Source: Intestinibacter sp964449895 (GTDB lineage: Bacteria; Bacillota; Clostridia; Peptostreptococcales; Peptostreptococcaceae). From it: 37,262 nt of DNA. This document shows positions 1-8,456 of this stretch, one piece after another. The notes beneath the pieces are model-generated. The model saw only the letters and a list, made by a program, of their open reading frames with translations. It had not been told where the DNA came from and ran no database searches. Where the stretch lies: positions 1-37,262 of the forward strand of contig CAYVBY010000019.1 in NCBI GenBank assembly GCA_964449895.1, written 5' to 3'. Numbering within the stretch: position 1 is the stretch's first letter; every line of letters starts with the position of its first letter. The position numbers were made by a program, and so were the translations under genes.

Positions 1-67
1 CAATTCGTGTGAATTAAAAATTATTAATTAACCTACTGTTTAATTTTCAAAGTTCTTAAATTTATTG
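1..67 (-). other. Spacer downstream of tRNA(CAU), rRNA-leader-like
   Basis: No gene is visible here. Read on the minus strand, the stretch just after the tRNA contains AAGAACTTTGAAAATTAAAC, which resembles the conserved spacer found before 16S or 23S rRNA genes in Firmicutes (the CTTTGAAAACTRAA type of sequence). A short inverted repeat, AATTC/GAATT, sits at positions 3-16. I infer that the minus-strand transcript continues into a larger rRNA gene outside the window. Confidence 0.4.
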
Positions 68-144
68 TGGTGGGCCATCAGGGACTCGAACCCCGGACCT
101 ACCGGTTATGAGCCGGGCGCTCTAACCAACTGAGCTAATGGCCC
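68..144 (-). tRNA. tRNA with CAU anticodon (Met, or Ile2)
   Basis: This is a 77-nt tRNA with encoded CCA (68-70). The acceptor stem is GGGCCAT/ATGGCCC, the D-arm is AGCTCAGTTGGTTAGAGC, the anticodon loop is CTCATAA, and the T-arm contains GGTTCGAGTCC. The G1-C72 pair rules out initiator tRNA. A CAU anticodon can mean elongator Met or the Ile2 tRNA whose C34 is converted to lysidine by TilS. Sequence alone does not separate them, and I favour Met only by default. It lies 14 nt downstream of tRNA-Leu on the same strand. Confidence 0.9.
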
Positions 145-158
145 ACAATAATATATTA

Positions 159-248
159 TGGTGCCGAAGACCGGAATCGAACCGGTACGAGAGGTTAAGT
201 CTCGCAGGATTTTAAGTCCTGTGCGTCTGCCAGTTCCGCCACTTCGGC
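159..248 (-). tRNA. tRNA-Leu (UAA anticodon)
   Basis: This is a 90-nt class II tRNA with a long variable arm and encoded CCA (159-161). The acceptor stem is GCCGAAG/CTTCGGC, and the anticodon stem-loop GGACTTAAAATCC gives anticodon UAA. The variable arm is a small GC-rich hairpin (GCGAGA...TCTCGT). The 5' end lies about 5 nt after the 3' end of the 5S rRNA gene, so both are almost certainly processed from one transcript. Confidence 0.95.
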
Positions 249-253
249 ATACC

Positions 254-370
<117 letters not shown>

Positions 371-403
371 TTATTTTTGTACTTCCTCATCAGTACAAGT
401 ATA

Positions 404-432
404 ATAATATCATCTCTATTTATTATTGTCAA
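404..432 (-). promoter_or_regulatory. Promoter of 5S-tRNA unit
   Basis: The -35 box is a perfect TTGACA (427-432, minus strand). After a 17-nt spacer comes the -10 box TATTAT (404-409). This predicts a start near 397, about 27 nt upstream of the 5S gene. It is a strong vegetative sigma-A promoter, as expected for stable RNA. Confidence 0.85.
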
Positions 433-442
433 CAGTTTTTTT

Positions 443-494
443 ATAATTTTTTTATTGTTGAGTATGATTGAATACTCAACAATAAAAAAATTAT
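443..494. repeat. 23-bp perfect inverted repeat
   Basis: The arms 443-465 and 472-494 are perfectly complementary around the 6-nt loop GATTGA. The core is ATTGTTGAGTAT/ATACTCAACAAT, extended by a T-tract on the left and an A-tract on the right. Because the tracts pair with each other, it is not a classical terminator in either direction. It overlaps by a few bases the hairpin at 490-524, so the two RNA folds compete at the junction. It lies just upstream of the 5S promoter. Confidence 0.75.
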
Positions 495-524
495 CAACAT
501 TATACATATTATAATGTCGATAAT
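484..524 (-). terminator. Terminator of the rsbV-rsbW-sigB operon
   Basis: On the minus strand, 7 nt past the sigB stop codon, there is a 15-bp hairpin (arms 510-524 and 490-504, one G-U pair, loop of 5). A run of T follows at 484-490. This is a typical intrinsic terminator, though the stem is AT-rich. Confidence 0.75.
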
Positions 525-530
525 TTCTAT

Positions 531-1307
531 CTAAGTTTCTTTATGGTATTCTTTACGAAGCTTTTCTATTATCTTTTTTTCCACTCTAGAAATAGTCATT
601 TGAGATATATTTAATTCTTTTGCCAATGCAGATTGAGTTTTATCATCAAAAAATCTACTTTTAAATATTTTAACCTCTAATTCATTTAATTTATTAATGA
701 ATCCATCTATAAAATCTTTATATTCTATATTTTTAAAGTTATTTTCTTCAGAACTAATTTTATCTATTAATGTTATTTCTGCATCCTCTGTGTCTCCATT
801 GACTGGTGATTCTAATGACATAGGTTGATATCCATAAGATGCTTCTAATGCTTCTAAAACTTCTTCTTCTCTACACCCTATAAAATCAGCAATTTCTTTT
901 ACTTTTGGTCTTTTTTTATTTTTTTGTTCCAAAGCAATTTTAGCCTCATTTACTTTTTTATTTAGTTCTTGAACTCTTCTTGGAACTTTAATACTCCAAA
1001 CTTTATCTCTAAAGTATTTTTTTATCTCTCCCACTATAGTTGGAGTGGCAAAACTAGAAAATTCATATCCCTTAGAAATATCATATCTATCTATAGCATA
1101 TATAAGTGCTAATGATCCTACTTGAAACAAGTCTTCAAATTCTACACCTTTATTTATATATTTTTTAGCAAGAATATTTACTATATAAAGATTTTTTTCA
1201 ATTAAAATATCTCTTATTTCTTTATTTGTTTTATCTAGACTATATATTTTAAAGAGGTCTTTAACACTCATATCTAAATAATCAGCAGTAGATGATGTAT
1301 GCTTCAT
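531..1307 (-). CDS. sigB: RNA polymerase sigma-B factor (general stress)
   Basis: This 258-aa protein belongs to the sigma-70 family, SigB/SigF/SigG group. Region 2 lies at about residues 55-105, including EDLFQVGSLALIYAIDRYD and the promoter-melting segment around FATPTIVGEIKKYFRD. A PRRVQEL stretch follows at region 3, and a region 4 helix-turn-helix (LAKELNISQMTISRVEKKI) lies at about 228-248. It is the last gene of an operon after rsbV and rsbW, 2 nt downstream of rsbW. The context of anti-sigma and anti-anti-sigma genes, outside any spoIIA cluster, makes stress sigma SigB the best call. The assignment to SigB rather than sporulation SigF rests on this location beside gyrA, which matches my memory of C. 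difficile. Confidence 0.88.
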   Translation of the reverse strand: MKHTSSTADYLDMSVKDLFKIYSLDKTNKEIRDILIEKNLYIVNILAKKYINKGVEFEDLFQVGSLALIYAIDRYDISKGYEFSSFATPTIVGEIKKYFRDKVWSIKVPRRVQELNKKVNEAKIALEQKNKKRPKVKEIADFIGCREEEVLEALEASYGYQPMSLESPVNGDTEDAEITLIDKISSEENNFKNIEYKDFIDGFINKLNELEVKIFKSRFFDDKTQSALAKELNISQMTISRVEKKIIEKLRKEYHKET

Positions 1308-1309
1308 GA

Positions 1310-1717
1310 TTAATTATCAACTCCTAAATATTTTGTCATTTTTATACTAGTACCGCTATTTATGTCAGATTTTATTTTTACATCATCCATTAAACTTTGT
1401 ATTATAAATAACCCTAATCCACTTTCTTTAGGTTCTTCTAAATTAGGTTTATCCACAGAATCCACATTATATCCCCTGCCTTTGTCAATAATTTCTATAG
1501 TTAAACCATCTTCAAATATTGTATATTCTACATAAAATTTATTATCTAAGCTATGTTTTATTGCATTTGTACAAGCTTCAGATACAGCAACTTTTATGTC
1601 CTCTATATCATCTAAACAAAATCCTATCTTATTAGCAATACCAGATGTTGTTAATCTAACTACTCCTACATATTGTGGATTGCAAGTAAGCTCCATTTTT
1701 ATAGTTTCATAATTCAA
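1310..1717 (-). CDS. rsbW: Anti-sigma-B factor, serine kinase
   Basis: This 135-aa GHKL/HATPase_c protein has the N-box EACTNAIKH (about 48-56), the G1 box DKGRG (about 78-82) and the G2 segment GLGLFIIQSL (about 100-109). RsbW proteins bind and inactivate SigB, and phosphorylate RsbV on serine using ATP. The phosphorylated state of RsbV then decides whether SigB is free. It sits between rsbV and sigB with only 2 nt on either side, so the three are translated from one message in near-stoichiometric amounts. The length is normal for the family (RsbW/SpoIIAB about 135-160 aa). The dedicated upstream phosphatase (RsbU/RsbP/RsbZ type) is not in this window. Confidence 0.9.
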   Translation of the reverse strand: MNYETIKMELTCNPQYVGVVRLTTSGIANKIGFCLDDIEDIKVAVSEACTNAIKHSLDNKFYVEYTIFEDGLTIEIIDKGRGYNVDSVDKPNLEEPKESGLGLFIIQSLMDDVKIKSDINSGTSIKMTKYLGVDN

Positions 1718-1719
1718 TA

Positions 1720-2037
1720 CTATCCCTCCACTTTAAATATTTTATCTAATCCCGTTATAGAGAAAATCTTTTTTACATTCTCTTTAGGTGATGTTATATA
1801 TATATCCTTATTTTCAACTTTTATTCTTTTTAATATTCCTATCATAACTCCTAATCCAGTTGAATCTATATAATCTAAACCTTCTAAACAAAATTTTATA
1901 TTTATTATTTCTTCATCTATCAGTCTATGTAGATATTCTTTAAATTCATCTGCTGTAGATACATCTAATTCTCCTGTTACAAAAACTTCCCAAAACTCAT
2001 TTTCAGAATTCCTTTTTGAATTAATATTAATAGACAT
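1720..2037 (-). CDS. rsbV: Anti-sigma-B factor antagonist (STAS domain)
   Basis: This 105-aa protein is a single STAS domain. The phosphorylation motif is visible as YIDSTGLGVMIG, with Ser59 as the expected target of RsbW. Unphosphorylated RsbV captures RsbW and releases SigB. It has a good ribosome binding site (GGAGG at 2045-2049) and starts at ATG 2037, 18 nt after the DUF948 gene. The full partner-switching trio rsbV-rsbW-sigB is present in the usual order. Confidence 0.9.
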   Translation of the reverse strand: MSININSKRNSENEFWEVFVTGELDVSTADEFKEYLHRLIDEEIINIKFCLEGLDYIDSTGLGVMIGILKRIKVENKDIYITSPKENVKKIFSITGLDKIFKVEG

Positions 2038-2055
2038 TAATAACCCTCCTAATAT

Positions 2056-2313
2056 TTATTTTTTGAATACTCTTAAAATTCTAAAAAAGCTTGTTAACTT
2101 CTCAACTATATCTAATATACTTTTTACATCACTAGTTATATCAGCTGCATTATCTATAATTTCTGATATATTTTTTTCATTATAATCAATTATATTATTA
2201 ACTTTATTGATTGTTTTCGTTGTTTCGTTTAATGTTTTAGCTACATAAATAGCTATAATTAATATTGCAACTCCAAATAATATAGCCCCAACTTGCCATC
2301 CAATTGCATTCAT
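2056..2313 (-). CDS. DUF948-type small membrane protein
   Basis: This 85-aa protein has one N-terminal membrane helix (about residues 8-26, AILFGVAILIIAIYVA) and then a long helical, coiled-coil-like tail ending in a basic segment (FRILRVFKK). It resembles the DUF948 family, whose members commonly sit beside YtxH-like stress genes. Its start codon overlaps the stop of the preceding ytxH-like gene (TAATG), which indicates translational coupling. Position ahead of rsbV-rsbW-sigB suggests a stress or envelope role, but no biochemical function is known to me. Confidence 0.7.
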   Translation of the reverse strand: MNAIGWQVGAILFGVAILIIAIYVAKTLNETTKTINKVNNIIDYNEKNISEIIDNAADITSDVKSILDIVEKLTSFFRILRVFKK

Positions 2314-2594
2314 TATTTGCCCTCTCCTTCTTCATCATAAAAAGTTCTACTAACTACTATATCTTCCTCTTCTATTTCCATTTCTTCTTCTGTTAATTCT
2401 TCTTTTAATTCTGATACTTTTTCTTTTATTTCATTAAATGTTTCATGTAGAACATCCTTTGGATTTTCTTTTGCTTCATCCATTTTTTTCTTAGCATCTT
2501 CTCTTAATTCACTGCCTTTTTTTGGTGCTAAAAATATTCCCATAAAAAATCCTATTATTACTCCTAAAGTTAATATACCGCCTCTTTTACTCAT
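2313..2594 (-). CDS. YtxH-like stress protein
   Basis: This 93-aa protein matches the YtxH pattern: a short N-terminus, one hydrophobic glycine-rich helix (GVIIGFFMGIFLAP, about 9-22), then a highly charged amphipathic helix with KKG, KKKMDEAKE and KEELTEEEMEIEEE. I chose ATG 2594 because AAAGGAG lies just upstream. An earlier TTG at 2612 would put that site inside the gene. It is the first gene of the five-gene unit ending in sigB. YtxH-family proteins of Bacillus are general stress proteins, so this cluster may be autoregulated by SigB. I found no promoter clear enough to name. Confidence 0.7.
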   Translation of the reverse strand: MSKRGGILTLGVIIGFFMGIFLAPKKGSELREDAKKKMDEAKENPKDVLHETFNEIKEKVSELKEELTEEEMEIEEEDIVVSRTFYDEEGEGK

Positions 2595-2699
2595 ACCTAT
2601 AGCTCCTTTCAAACATAATATATCTATATTATATATTACATTATGGATAGAATATAGATTATTTATTCAAAATAAAATATATAAGTTAATATAACTTTC

Positions 2700-2736
2700 T
2701 TAAATATAAAAGAAAGAATAGGTAATACCTATTCTT
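2700..2736 (-). terminator. Putative gyrA terminator
   Basis: On the minus strand a 10-bp hairpin (arms 2727-2736 and 2714-2723, AGAATAGGT with ACCTATTCT, loop of 3) is followed by the T-rich TTCTTTTATATTT. Its 5' arm contains the gyrA stop codon. The T-tract is interrupted, so strength is uncertain. Confidence 0.55.
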
Positions 2737-5161
2737 CCTCCATATTTATTTTCGCTATCGAAACTACATTTACTTCATCGTCTGTTTTCATAAGTTTAAC
2801 ACCACTTGTTACTCTTCCAAATATAGATATATCATCTACTCTTAATCTAATAAGAACTCCATTTGAATTTATAAGCATTAATTCGTCCTCATTATTTACC
2901 ATTGTAGCTCCAACTAATTTTCCTGTTTTTTCTGCTATATTGTAAGTTTTAATTCCTTTTCCTGATCTCATTTGGCTTCTGTATTCTGAGATATCAGTTC
3001 TCTTACCAAATCCATTTTCACTTACAACTAATAAATCTTGACCTTCGTCACATAAACTCATAGATACTACTTTATCTTCTCCTGATAAAGTTATACCTTT
3101 TACACCCATAGCACTTCTACCCATAGGTCTTATATCTTTTTCATTGAATCTTATAGACATACCATTTTCTGTCACTAATAAAACTTCTTTATCTCCATTA
3201 GTAGTTTTTACATCTATTAATTCATCATCATCTCTTAATCCTATAGCTATTAATCCTGATTTATTGATATTTTTAAATTCAGATCTCTTAGTTTTCTTAA
3301 CTATACCTTTTTTAGTAGATAATAATAGGTATGGATCATCTTTTGCATTTGTATCAATTTCGATTAATGTAGCTATTTTTTCATTTGGTCCTAATTGAAG
3401 TAAGTTAACTATAGCAGTACCTTTTGCTTGTCTCTTACCTTCTGGAATTTCAAATGCATCTAATCTAAATACTCTACCTCTATTAGTAAAGAATAATAAT
3501 CTATTGTGAGTTCTTGTCGTTATAAGATGTTTTACGAAATCTTCTTCTCTCGTTGTAAGAGCTGAAATTCCTCTTCCACCTCTTCTTTGACTTTTATAAG
3601 TATCTAAAGGTAATCTTTTTACATATCCAAAATGAGTTAAAGTTATAGTGATTTCTTCATCATCTATTAAATCTCTCATATCTATTTCGCCTTCAGCATG
3701 TCTTATTTCTGTTCTTCTAGCATCTGCATATTTATTTCTGATTTCTAGTATTTCTTCTTTTATAACACCTAGTAATAATTGTTCATTTGCAAGTATTGAT
3801 TCTAAATACTCTATTTTTTTCATTAATTCATTGTATTCAGCTTCTACTTTTTCTCTTTCTAGGCCTGTTAATCTTTGAAGTTTCATATCTAATATTGCTT
3901 GAGCTTGTATTTCACTTAGTTTAAATTTATCCATTAAAGCACTCTTAGCAATTTGACCATTTGCAGAAGATCTTATTAAGTTTATAACTTCATCTATGTA
4001 ATCTAATGCTATTTTTAAACCTTCTAATATATGTGCTCTAGCTTGAGCTTTATTTAATTCAAATTTAGTTCTTCTTGTTACTACATCTTTTTGATGTTCT
4101 ACATAGTAGTGTAGTATTTGTTTTAAATTTAATATTCTAGGAACACCTTTTACAAGAGAAAGCATTATTATACTAATAGTATCTTCAAGTTGAGAATGTT
4201 TATATAGATTATTTAGTACTATGTTGGCATTTACGTCTCTTTTTAACTCTATAACGATTCTCATACCATTTCTATTACTTTCATCTCTTAGGTCTGATAT
4301 TCCTTCGATTTTTTTCTCTTTAACTAATTCAGCTATTCTTTCAACAAGTTTTGCCTTGTTAACTTGATAAGGTATTTCTGTAATGACTATTTGTTGTTTT
4401 CCCTTTGGAAGCTCTTCTATTTCAGCTTTAGATCTAACTTTGACCTTACCTCTACCTGTTTTGTAGGCTTCTGTTATACTGTCTTTTCCCATTATTATTG
4501 CACCAGTTGGGAAATCTGGACCTTGAATATATTGCATTAAATCTTCAACAAAGCAATCTGGATTATCTATTAAATGAACAGTTGCATCTATAACTTCTCC
4601 TAAATTGTGTGGTGGTATAGAAGTTGCCATCCCTACAGCTATACCATTAGATCCATTTACTAATAAATTTGGGAATCTAGCTGGTAATACAGTAGGTTCT
4701 TTTAAAGACTCATCAAAGTTTGGCCCAAAATCTACTGTTTCTTTATCTATATCTCTTAATAATTCTAGAGATAATTTGCTCATTTTTGCTTCTGTATAAC
4801 GCATAGCTGCAGGTGCATCACCATCTACAGAACCAAAGTTACCATGACCATCAACTAAAAGTGCTCTAGTTGAGAAGTCTTGTGCCATTCTTACCATAGC
4901 TAAATAAACAGCTGTGTCACCATGTGGATGGTACTTCCCTAAAACATCCCCAACTATACGTGCTGATTTTCTATATGGTTTATCTGGTGTTAAATTTAGT
5001 TCATTCATCGAATAAAGTATTCTTCTATGAACAGGTTTTAAACCGTCCCTAACATCAGGAAGTGCTCTACCAGCTATAACACTCATGGCATAATCTATAT
5101 ATGAATTTTGCATTTCCTTCGAAATCTCTGCAGGAATTATTTTACTGTTATTTTCTTCCAT
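2729..5161 (-). CDS. gyrA: DNA gyrase subunit A
   Basis: This 810-aa protein is the breakage-reunion subunit of the A2B2 gyrase that introduces negative supercoils. The catalytic tyrosine is Tyr122 in AAMRYTEAKM. The quinolone-determining segment HPHGDTAVYLAMVRMAQ has Thr83 and Leu87 in E. coli numbering, the latter not the usual acidic residue. The GyrA-box QRRGGRG lies in the C-terminal beta-pinwheel region (about 530-540), which separates it from ParC. It follows gyrB by 18 nt with an AAGGAG site before ATG 5161. The acidic tail (NMEEE) ends inside a hairpin. Confidence 0.98.
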   Translation of the reverse strand: MEENNSKIIPAEISKEMQNSYIDYAMSVIAGRALPDVRDGLKPVHRRILYSMNELNLTPDKPYRKSARIVGDVLGKYHPHGDTAVYLAMVRMAQDFSTRALLVDGHGNFGSVDGDAPAAMRYTEAKMSKLSLELLRDIDKETVDFGPNFDESLKEPTVLPARFPNLLVNGSNGIAVGMATSIPPHNLGEVIDATVHLIDNPDCFVEDLMQYIQGPDFPTGAIIMGKDSITEAYKTGRGKVKVRSKAEIEELPKGKQQIVITEIPYQVNKAKLVERIAELVKEKKIEGISDLRDESNRNGMRIVIELKRDVNANIVLNNLYKHSQLEDTISIIMLSLVKGVPRILNLKQILHYYVEHQKDVVTRRTKFELNKAQARAHILEGLKIALDYIDEVINLIRSSANGQIAKSALMDKFKLSEIQAQAILDMKLQRLTGLEREKVEAEYNELMKKIEYLESILANEQLLLGVIKEEILEIRNKYADARRTEIRHAEGEIDMRDLIDDEEITITLTHFGYVKRLPLDTYKSQRRGGRGISALTTREEDFVKHLITTRTHNRLLFFTNRGRVFRLDAFEIPEGKRQAKGTAIVNLLQLGPNEKIATLIEIDTNAKDDPYLLLSTKKGIVKKTKRSEFKNINKSGLIAIGLRDDDELIDVKTTNGDKEVLLVTENGMSIRFNEKDIRPMGRSAMGVKGITLSGEDKVVSMSLCDEGQDLLVVSENGFGKRTDISEYRSQMRSGKGIKTYNIAEKTGKLVGATMVNNEDELMLINSNGVLIRLRVDDISIFGRVTSGVKLMKTDDEVNVVSIAKINMEEE

Positions 5162-5179
5162 GTCGATTCTCCTTTCTCA

Positions 5180-7081
5180 TTAAATGTCTAAGTTTTTAAC
5201 AAACTGAGCATTTTGTTCTATGAAATCTTTTCTAGGTCCTACTTTATCTCCCATTAACATAGAGAATATCATATCTGCTTGTGTAGCATCATCTACTGTT
5301 ACTTGAAGTAAAGTTCTTGTTTCTGGGTTCATTGTTGTTTCCCATAATTGTTCTGGATTCATTTCCCCAAGACCTTTGTATCTTTGAAGCTCTATTCCAT
5401 TTTTACCTATTTCTTCTAATAAAACTTCTAATTCTTTATCTGAATAAACATAGTATTCTTTCTTTTGTTTTTTGACTTTAAATAGTGGTGGTTGTGCTAT
5501 ATAAACATAACCATTGTCTATAAGAGGTCTCATATATCTAAAGAAGAATGTTAATAATAATGTTCTAATGTGCGCACCATCGACATCGGCATCGGTCATT
5601 ATTATTATTTTATGGTATCTAGCTTTTTCTATATCAAAATCATTACCAACACCACATCCATAAGCTGTTATCATATTTTTTATCTCATCTGATGATAAAA
5701 TTCTATCTAATCTTGATTTCTCAACATTAAGTATTTTACCTCTAAGTGGTAATATAGCTTGTGTATATCTATCTCTACCTTGTTTAGCTGAACCACCGGC
5801 AGAATCCCCTTCGACTAAGAATATTTCACTCTTAGATGGATCTTTTTCTGCACAGTCTGCTAATTTACCAGGTAAAGATGTACTTTCAAGAACAGTTTTT
5901 CTTCTTGTTAATTCTCTAGCTCTTTTAGCTGCTTCTCTAGCTCTTTGTGCTCTTAATGCTTTATCCACAATTATTCTTGAAGTTTGTGGATTTTCTTCTA
6001 AAAATGCTCCTAATTCTTCAACTGTTACTGTATCAACAATACCTCTAATTCTAGTATTTCCTAATTTTGTTTTAGTTTGTCCTTCAAATTGAGGATCTGG
6101 TAACTTAACTGAAACAACAGCTGTAAGACCTTCTCTTATATCTTCACCAGATAAATTACCTTCACTTTCTTTTAGTAATTTATTTCTCTTAGCATACTCA
6201 TTTATAGTTTTAGTTAGGGCAGCTTTAAATCCTGCTAAATGAGCCCCTCCTTCTTGAGTATCTATGTTGTTAGCAAAAGAAAGTATGTTTTCTGTATATC
6301 CATCTGTATATTGTATTGCTATTTCAACCATACAATCTTGTATTTTTTTGTCTATATAAACTACGCTATCATGTATAGGTTTTTTTGTACTATTTAGGTA
6401 TTCAACAAACTCTCTTATACCTCCATTGTATAAGAATTCTTTCTTTTGTTCTTGACCAGGTCTTTTATCTTCAAATACTATTCTTATACCTTTATTTAAA
6501 AATGCTAATTCTCTTAATCTATTTTCTAAAACTTTATAATCAAAGTTTATTTCATCAAAAATAGTAGCATCTGGCATAAAATGAATTATTGTACCTGTAT
6601 GAGTAGATGTACCTACTATTTCTAATTCCGAATCACTAATTCCTTTTTTGTAGCTTTGTCTATATATTTTTCCATTTCTATAAATGTCCGCAATTAACCA
6701 TTCTGAAAGAGCATTAACAACAGATACACCAACACCATGAAGACCACCAGATACTTTATATCCTCCGCCTCCAAATTTACCACCAGCATGTAAAATTGTT
6801 AATACTGTTTCAAGTGTTGATTTTCCTGTTTTAGGATGAGGTTCTACAGGTATACCCCTACCATTATCCTTAGCTAAAACACTTCCATCTTCATTTATGC
6901 AGACATATATTCTATTACAAAATCCTTGTAATGCTTCATCTATACTATTATCTACAATTTCATACACTAAATGATGTAATCCTCTAGGTCCTGTAGATCC
7001 AATATACATACCAGGTCTTAATCTAACAGCTTCTAAACCTTCTAGTACTTGAATCTGATTTGCACCATATTCTTGTTTCAT
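5180..7081 (-). CDS. gyrB: DNA gyrase subunit B
   Basis: This 633-aa protein is the ATPase subunit of gyrase. The N-terminal GHKL domain shows the N-box EIVDNSIDEA (about 42-51) and the glycine motifs DNGRGIP and GGLHGVGVSVVNAL. The TOPRIM domain shows EGDSAGGSAK (about 425) and DADVDGAHI (about 497), which carry the metal-binding acidic residues. The C-terminal conserved block YKGLGEMNPEQLWETTM is intact. The size matches the short Gram-positive GyrB, without the insert found in enterobacteria. Its ATG directly abuts the recF stop codon (TAGATG), with GGAGG inside the end of recF. Confidence 0.98.
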   Translation of the reverse strand: MKQEYGANQIQVLEGLEAVRLRPGMYIGSTGPRGLHHLVYEIVDNSIDEALQGFCNRIYVCINEDGSVLAKDNGRGIPVEPHPKTGKSTLETVLTILHAGGKFGGGGYKVSGGLHGVGVSVVNALSEWLIADIYRNGKIYRQSYKKGISDSELEIVGTSTHTGTIIHFMPDATIFDEINFDYKVLENRLRELAFLNKGIRIVFEDKRPGQEQKKEFLYNGGIREFVEYLNSTKKPIHDSVVYIDKKIQDCMVEIAIQYTDGYTENILSFANNIDTQEGGAHLAGFKAALTKTINEYAKRNKLLKESEGNLSGEDIREGLTAVVSVKLPDPQFEGQTKTKLGNTRIRGIVDTVTVEELGAFLEENPQTSRIIVDKALRAQRAREAAKRARELTRRKTVLESTSLPGKLADCAEKDPSKSEIFLVEGDSAGGSAKQGRDRYTQAILPLRGKILNVEKSRLDRILSSDEIKNMITAYGCGVGNDFDIEKARYHKIIIMTDADVDGAHIRTLLLTFFFRYMRPLIDNGYVYIAQPPLFKVKKQKKEYYVYSDKELEVLLEEIGKNGIELQRYKGLGEMNPEQLWETTMNPETRTLLQVTVDDATQADMIFSMLMGDKVGPRKDFIEQNAQFVKNLDI

Positions 7082-8197
7082 CTAATTACCTCCATTTTCA
7101 ATATTTGTAATCTTACCTTTATCTATATAAAAAATTGTTGTGTTATTCTCATCAAAAATCTTTTTATGTGCTAATTCAGCACTTGTTATAAACATTTGAA
7201 CTTCACCTAGATTTTCAACTAATAATTTTTGTCTAGTTTCATCCAATTCACTAAAAACATCATCTAAAATTAAAACTGGACTATCATTTACTTCTTGTTT
7301 TATAAGTTCTATTTCGGATAATTTTAATGAAATAGATGCTGTTCTTTGTTGACCTTGAGAACCATATAACTTCACATCTAAATCATTTATAAAAATATTT
7401 AAATCATCCTTATGAATTCCATATTTAGTCATTCTACTTTCTATATCATGTTCTCTATTTTGTGTAATTTTATTTAAAAGTTTAACTCTAGCATCTTCTG
7501 CTGTATCACTATCTAATAAATTTATTTGATTTTTATAAGTTATCAACAATTCTTCCTTGTCATTTGTTAATTTCTTATGCATACTGCTAGATATCTTTGA
7601 AATTTTTTTAATAAAATCTCTTCTTATGACATAAATATAGGCACCATAATGAGCTAAGCTCTCATCATATACAGATAACAAATTCGCATCTACTACTTTA
7701 TTTTTTAGAGTTTTGTTTCTTTGAATTAGTATTTTATTATAATTAATTAAATAATTATAATATTTAGGCATGATTTGGCTTATTTCTTTATCCACAAATG
7801 CTCTTCTTTCTTTTGGTCCATCTTTAACTAACTTCAAATCCTCTGGAGAGAATATAACAACATTTAAGTTACCTAATAACTCTTGAATTTTTTGAATAGG
7901 AATTTTATTAACTTTTATTCCCTTTTTATTCTTTCCAATTGCAACCTCAATTAAACCATTAGAAGAACTCTTTAAATAATTTCCACCAATATATAGGTTT
8001 TCACAGCCAAACTTTATGACTTCTTTATCTTTATTAGTCCTAAATGATTTTCCAAATGACAACATGTATATAGCTTCTACAATATTAGTTTTTCCCTGTC
8101 CATTTTTACCAATAAGTAGATTTATATTTTTTTCAAAATTTAAGTATAAACTTTCGTAATTTCTAAAATTTATCAATCTTAAACTGTTTAATCGCAT
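7082..8197 (-). CDS. recF: DNA replication and repair protein RecF
   Basis: This 371-aa SMC-like ABC ATPase loads RecA at ssDNA gaps together with RecO and RecR. Visible motifs are Walker A GKNGQGKTN (about 30-38), the signature segment YGSQGQQRT (about 278) and Walker B PVLILDDVFSELD (about 308-320). Length is typical. It lies 18 nt after the S4-domain gene and is coupled to gyrB, the classic dnaA-dnaN-yaaA-recF-gyrB-gyrA order. An AAGGAG site precedes ATG 8197. Confidence 0.97.
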   Translation of the reverse strand: MRLNSLRLINFRNYESLYLNFEKNINLLIGKNGQGKTNIVEAIYMLSFGKSFRTNKDKEVIKFGCENLYIGGNYLKSSSNGLIEVAIGKNKKGIKVNKIPIQKIQELLGNLNVVIFSPEDLKLVKDGPKERRAFVDKEISQIMPKYYNYLINYNKILIQRNKTLKNKVVDANLLSVYDESLAHYGAYIYVIRRDFIKKISKISSSMHKKLTNDKEELLITYKNQINLLDSDTAEDARVKLLNKITQNREHDIESRMTKYGIHKDDLNIFINDLDVKLYGSQGQQRTASISLKLSEIELIKQEVNDSPVLILDDVFSELDETRQKLLVENLGEVQMFITSAELAHKKIFDENNTTIFYIDKGKITNIENGGN

Positions 8198-8215
8198 AAA
8201 AGCTACTCCTTGAAA

Positions 8216-8422
8216 TTAAATTACTTTTATTTGATTTCCTTCTATTTCAACAATATCTCCAGAAATTATTTTTTTACCTCTTCTAGTTTCAACTTCTCCA
8301 TTAACCTTAACTACACCCTCTTGTATAAGATATTTGGCATGTCCACCTGTTGAAGCTATATCAGCAAGTTTTAAAAATTGATCTAATTTTATATACTCTG
8401 ATTCTATTTTTACTTCAATCAT
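8216..8422 (-). CDS. yaaA: S4-domain RNA-binding protein YaaA
   Basis: This 68-aa protein is a bare S4 RNA-binding fold (LDQFLKLADIASTGGHAKYLIQEG, with VNGEVETRRGKKI further on). It matches the YaaA family conserved between dnaN and recF in Firmicutes, thought to act on ribosomal RNA during 50S assembly. AGGAGG lies a few bases upstream of ATG 8422. It is the first gene of the recF-gyrB-gyrA transcription unit, downstream of the dnaN terminator. Confidence 0.88.
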   Translation of the reverse strand: MIEVKIESEYIKLDQFLKLADIASTGGHAKYLIQEGVVKVNGEVETRRGKKIISGDIVEIEGNQIKVI

Positions 8423-8456
8423 AATTCAGCCTCCTAATATTTTAATCTAATATCTT

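Noticed and set aside
2439..2454. TGTTTCATGTAGAACA in the ytxH-like gene as a second parS
   Set aside because: It has three mismatches to parS, and the symmetry is broken. It is likely a coding coincidence.
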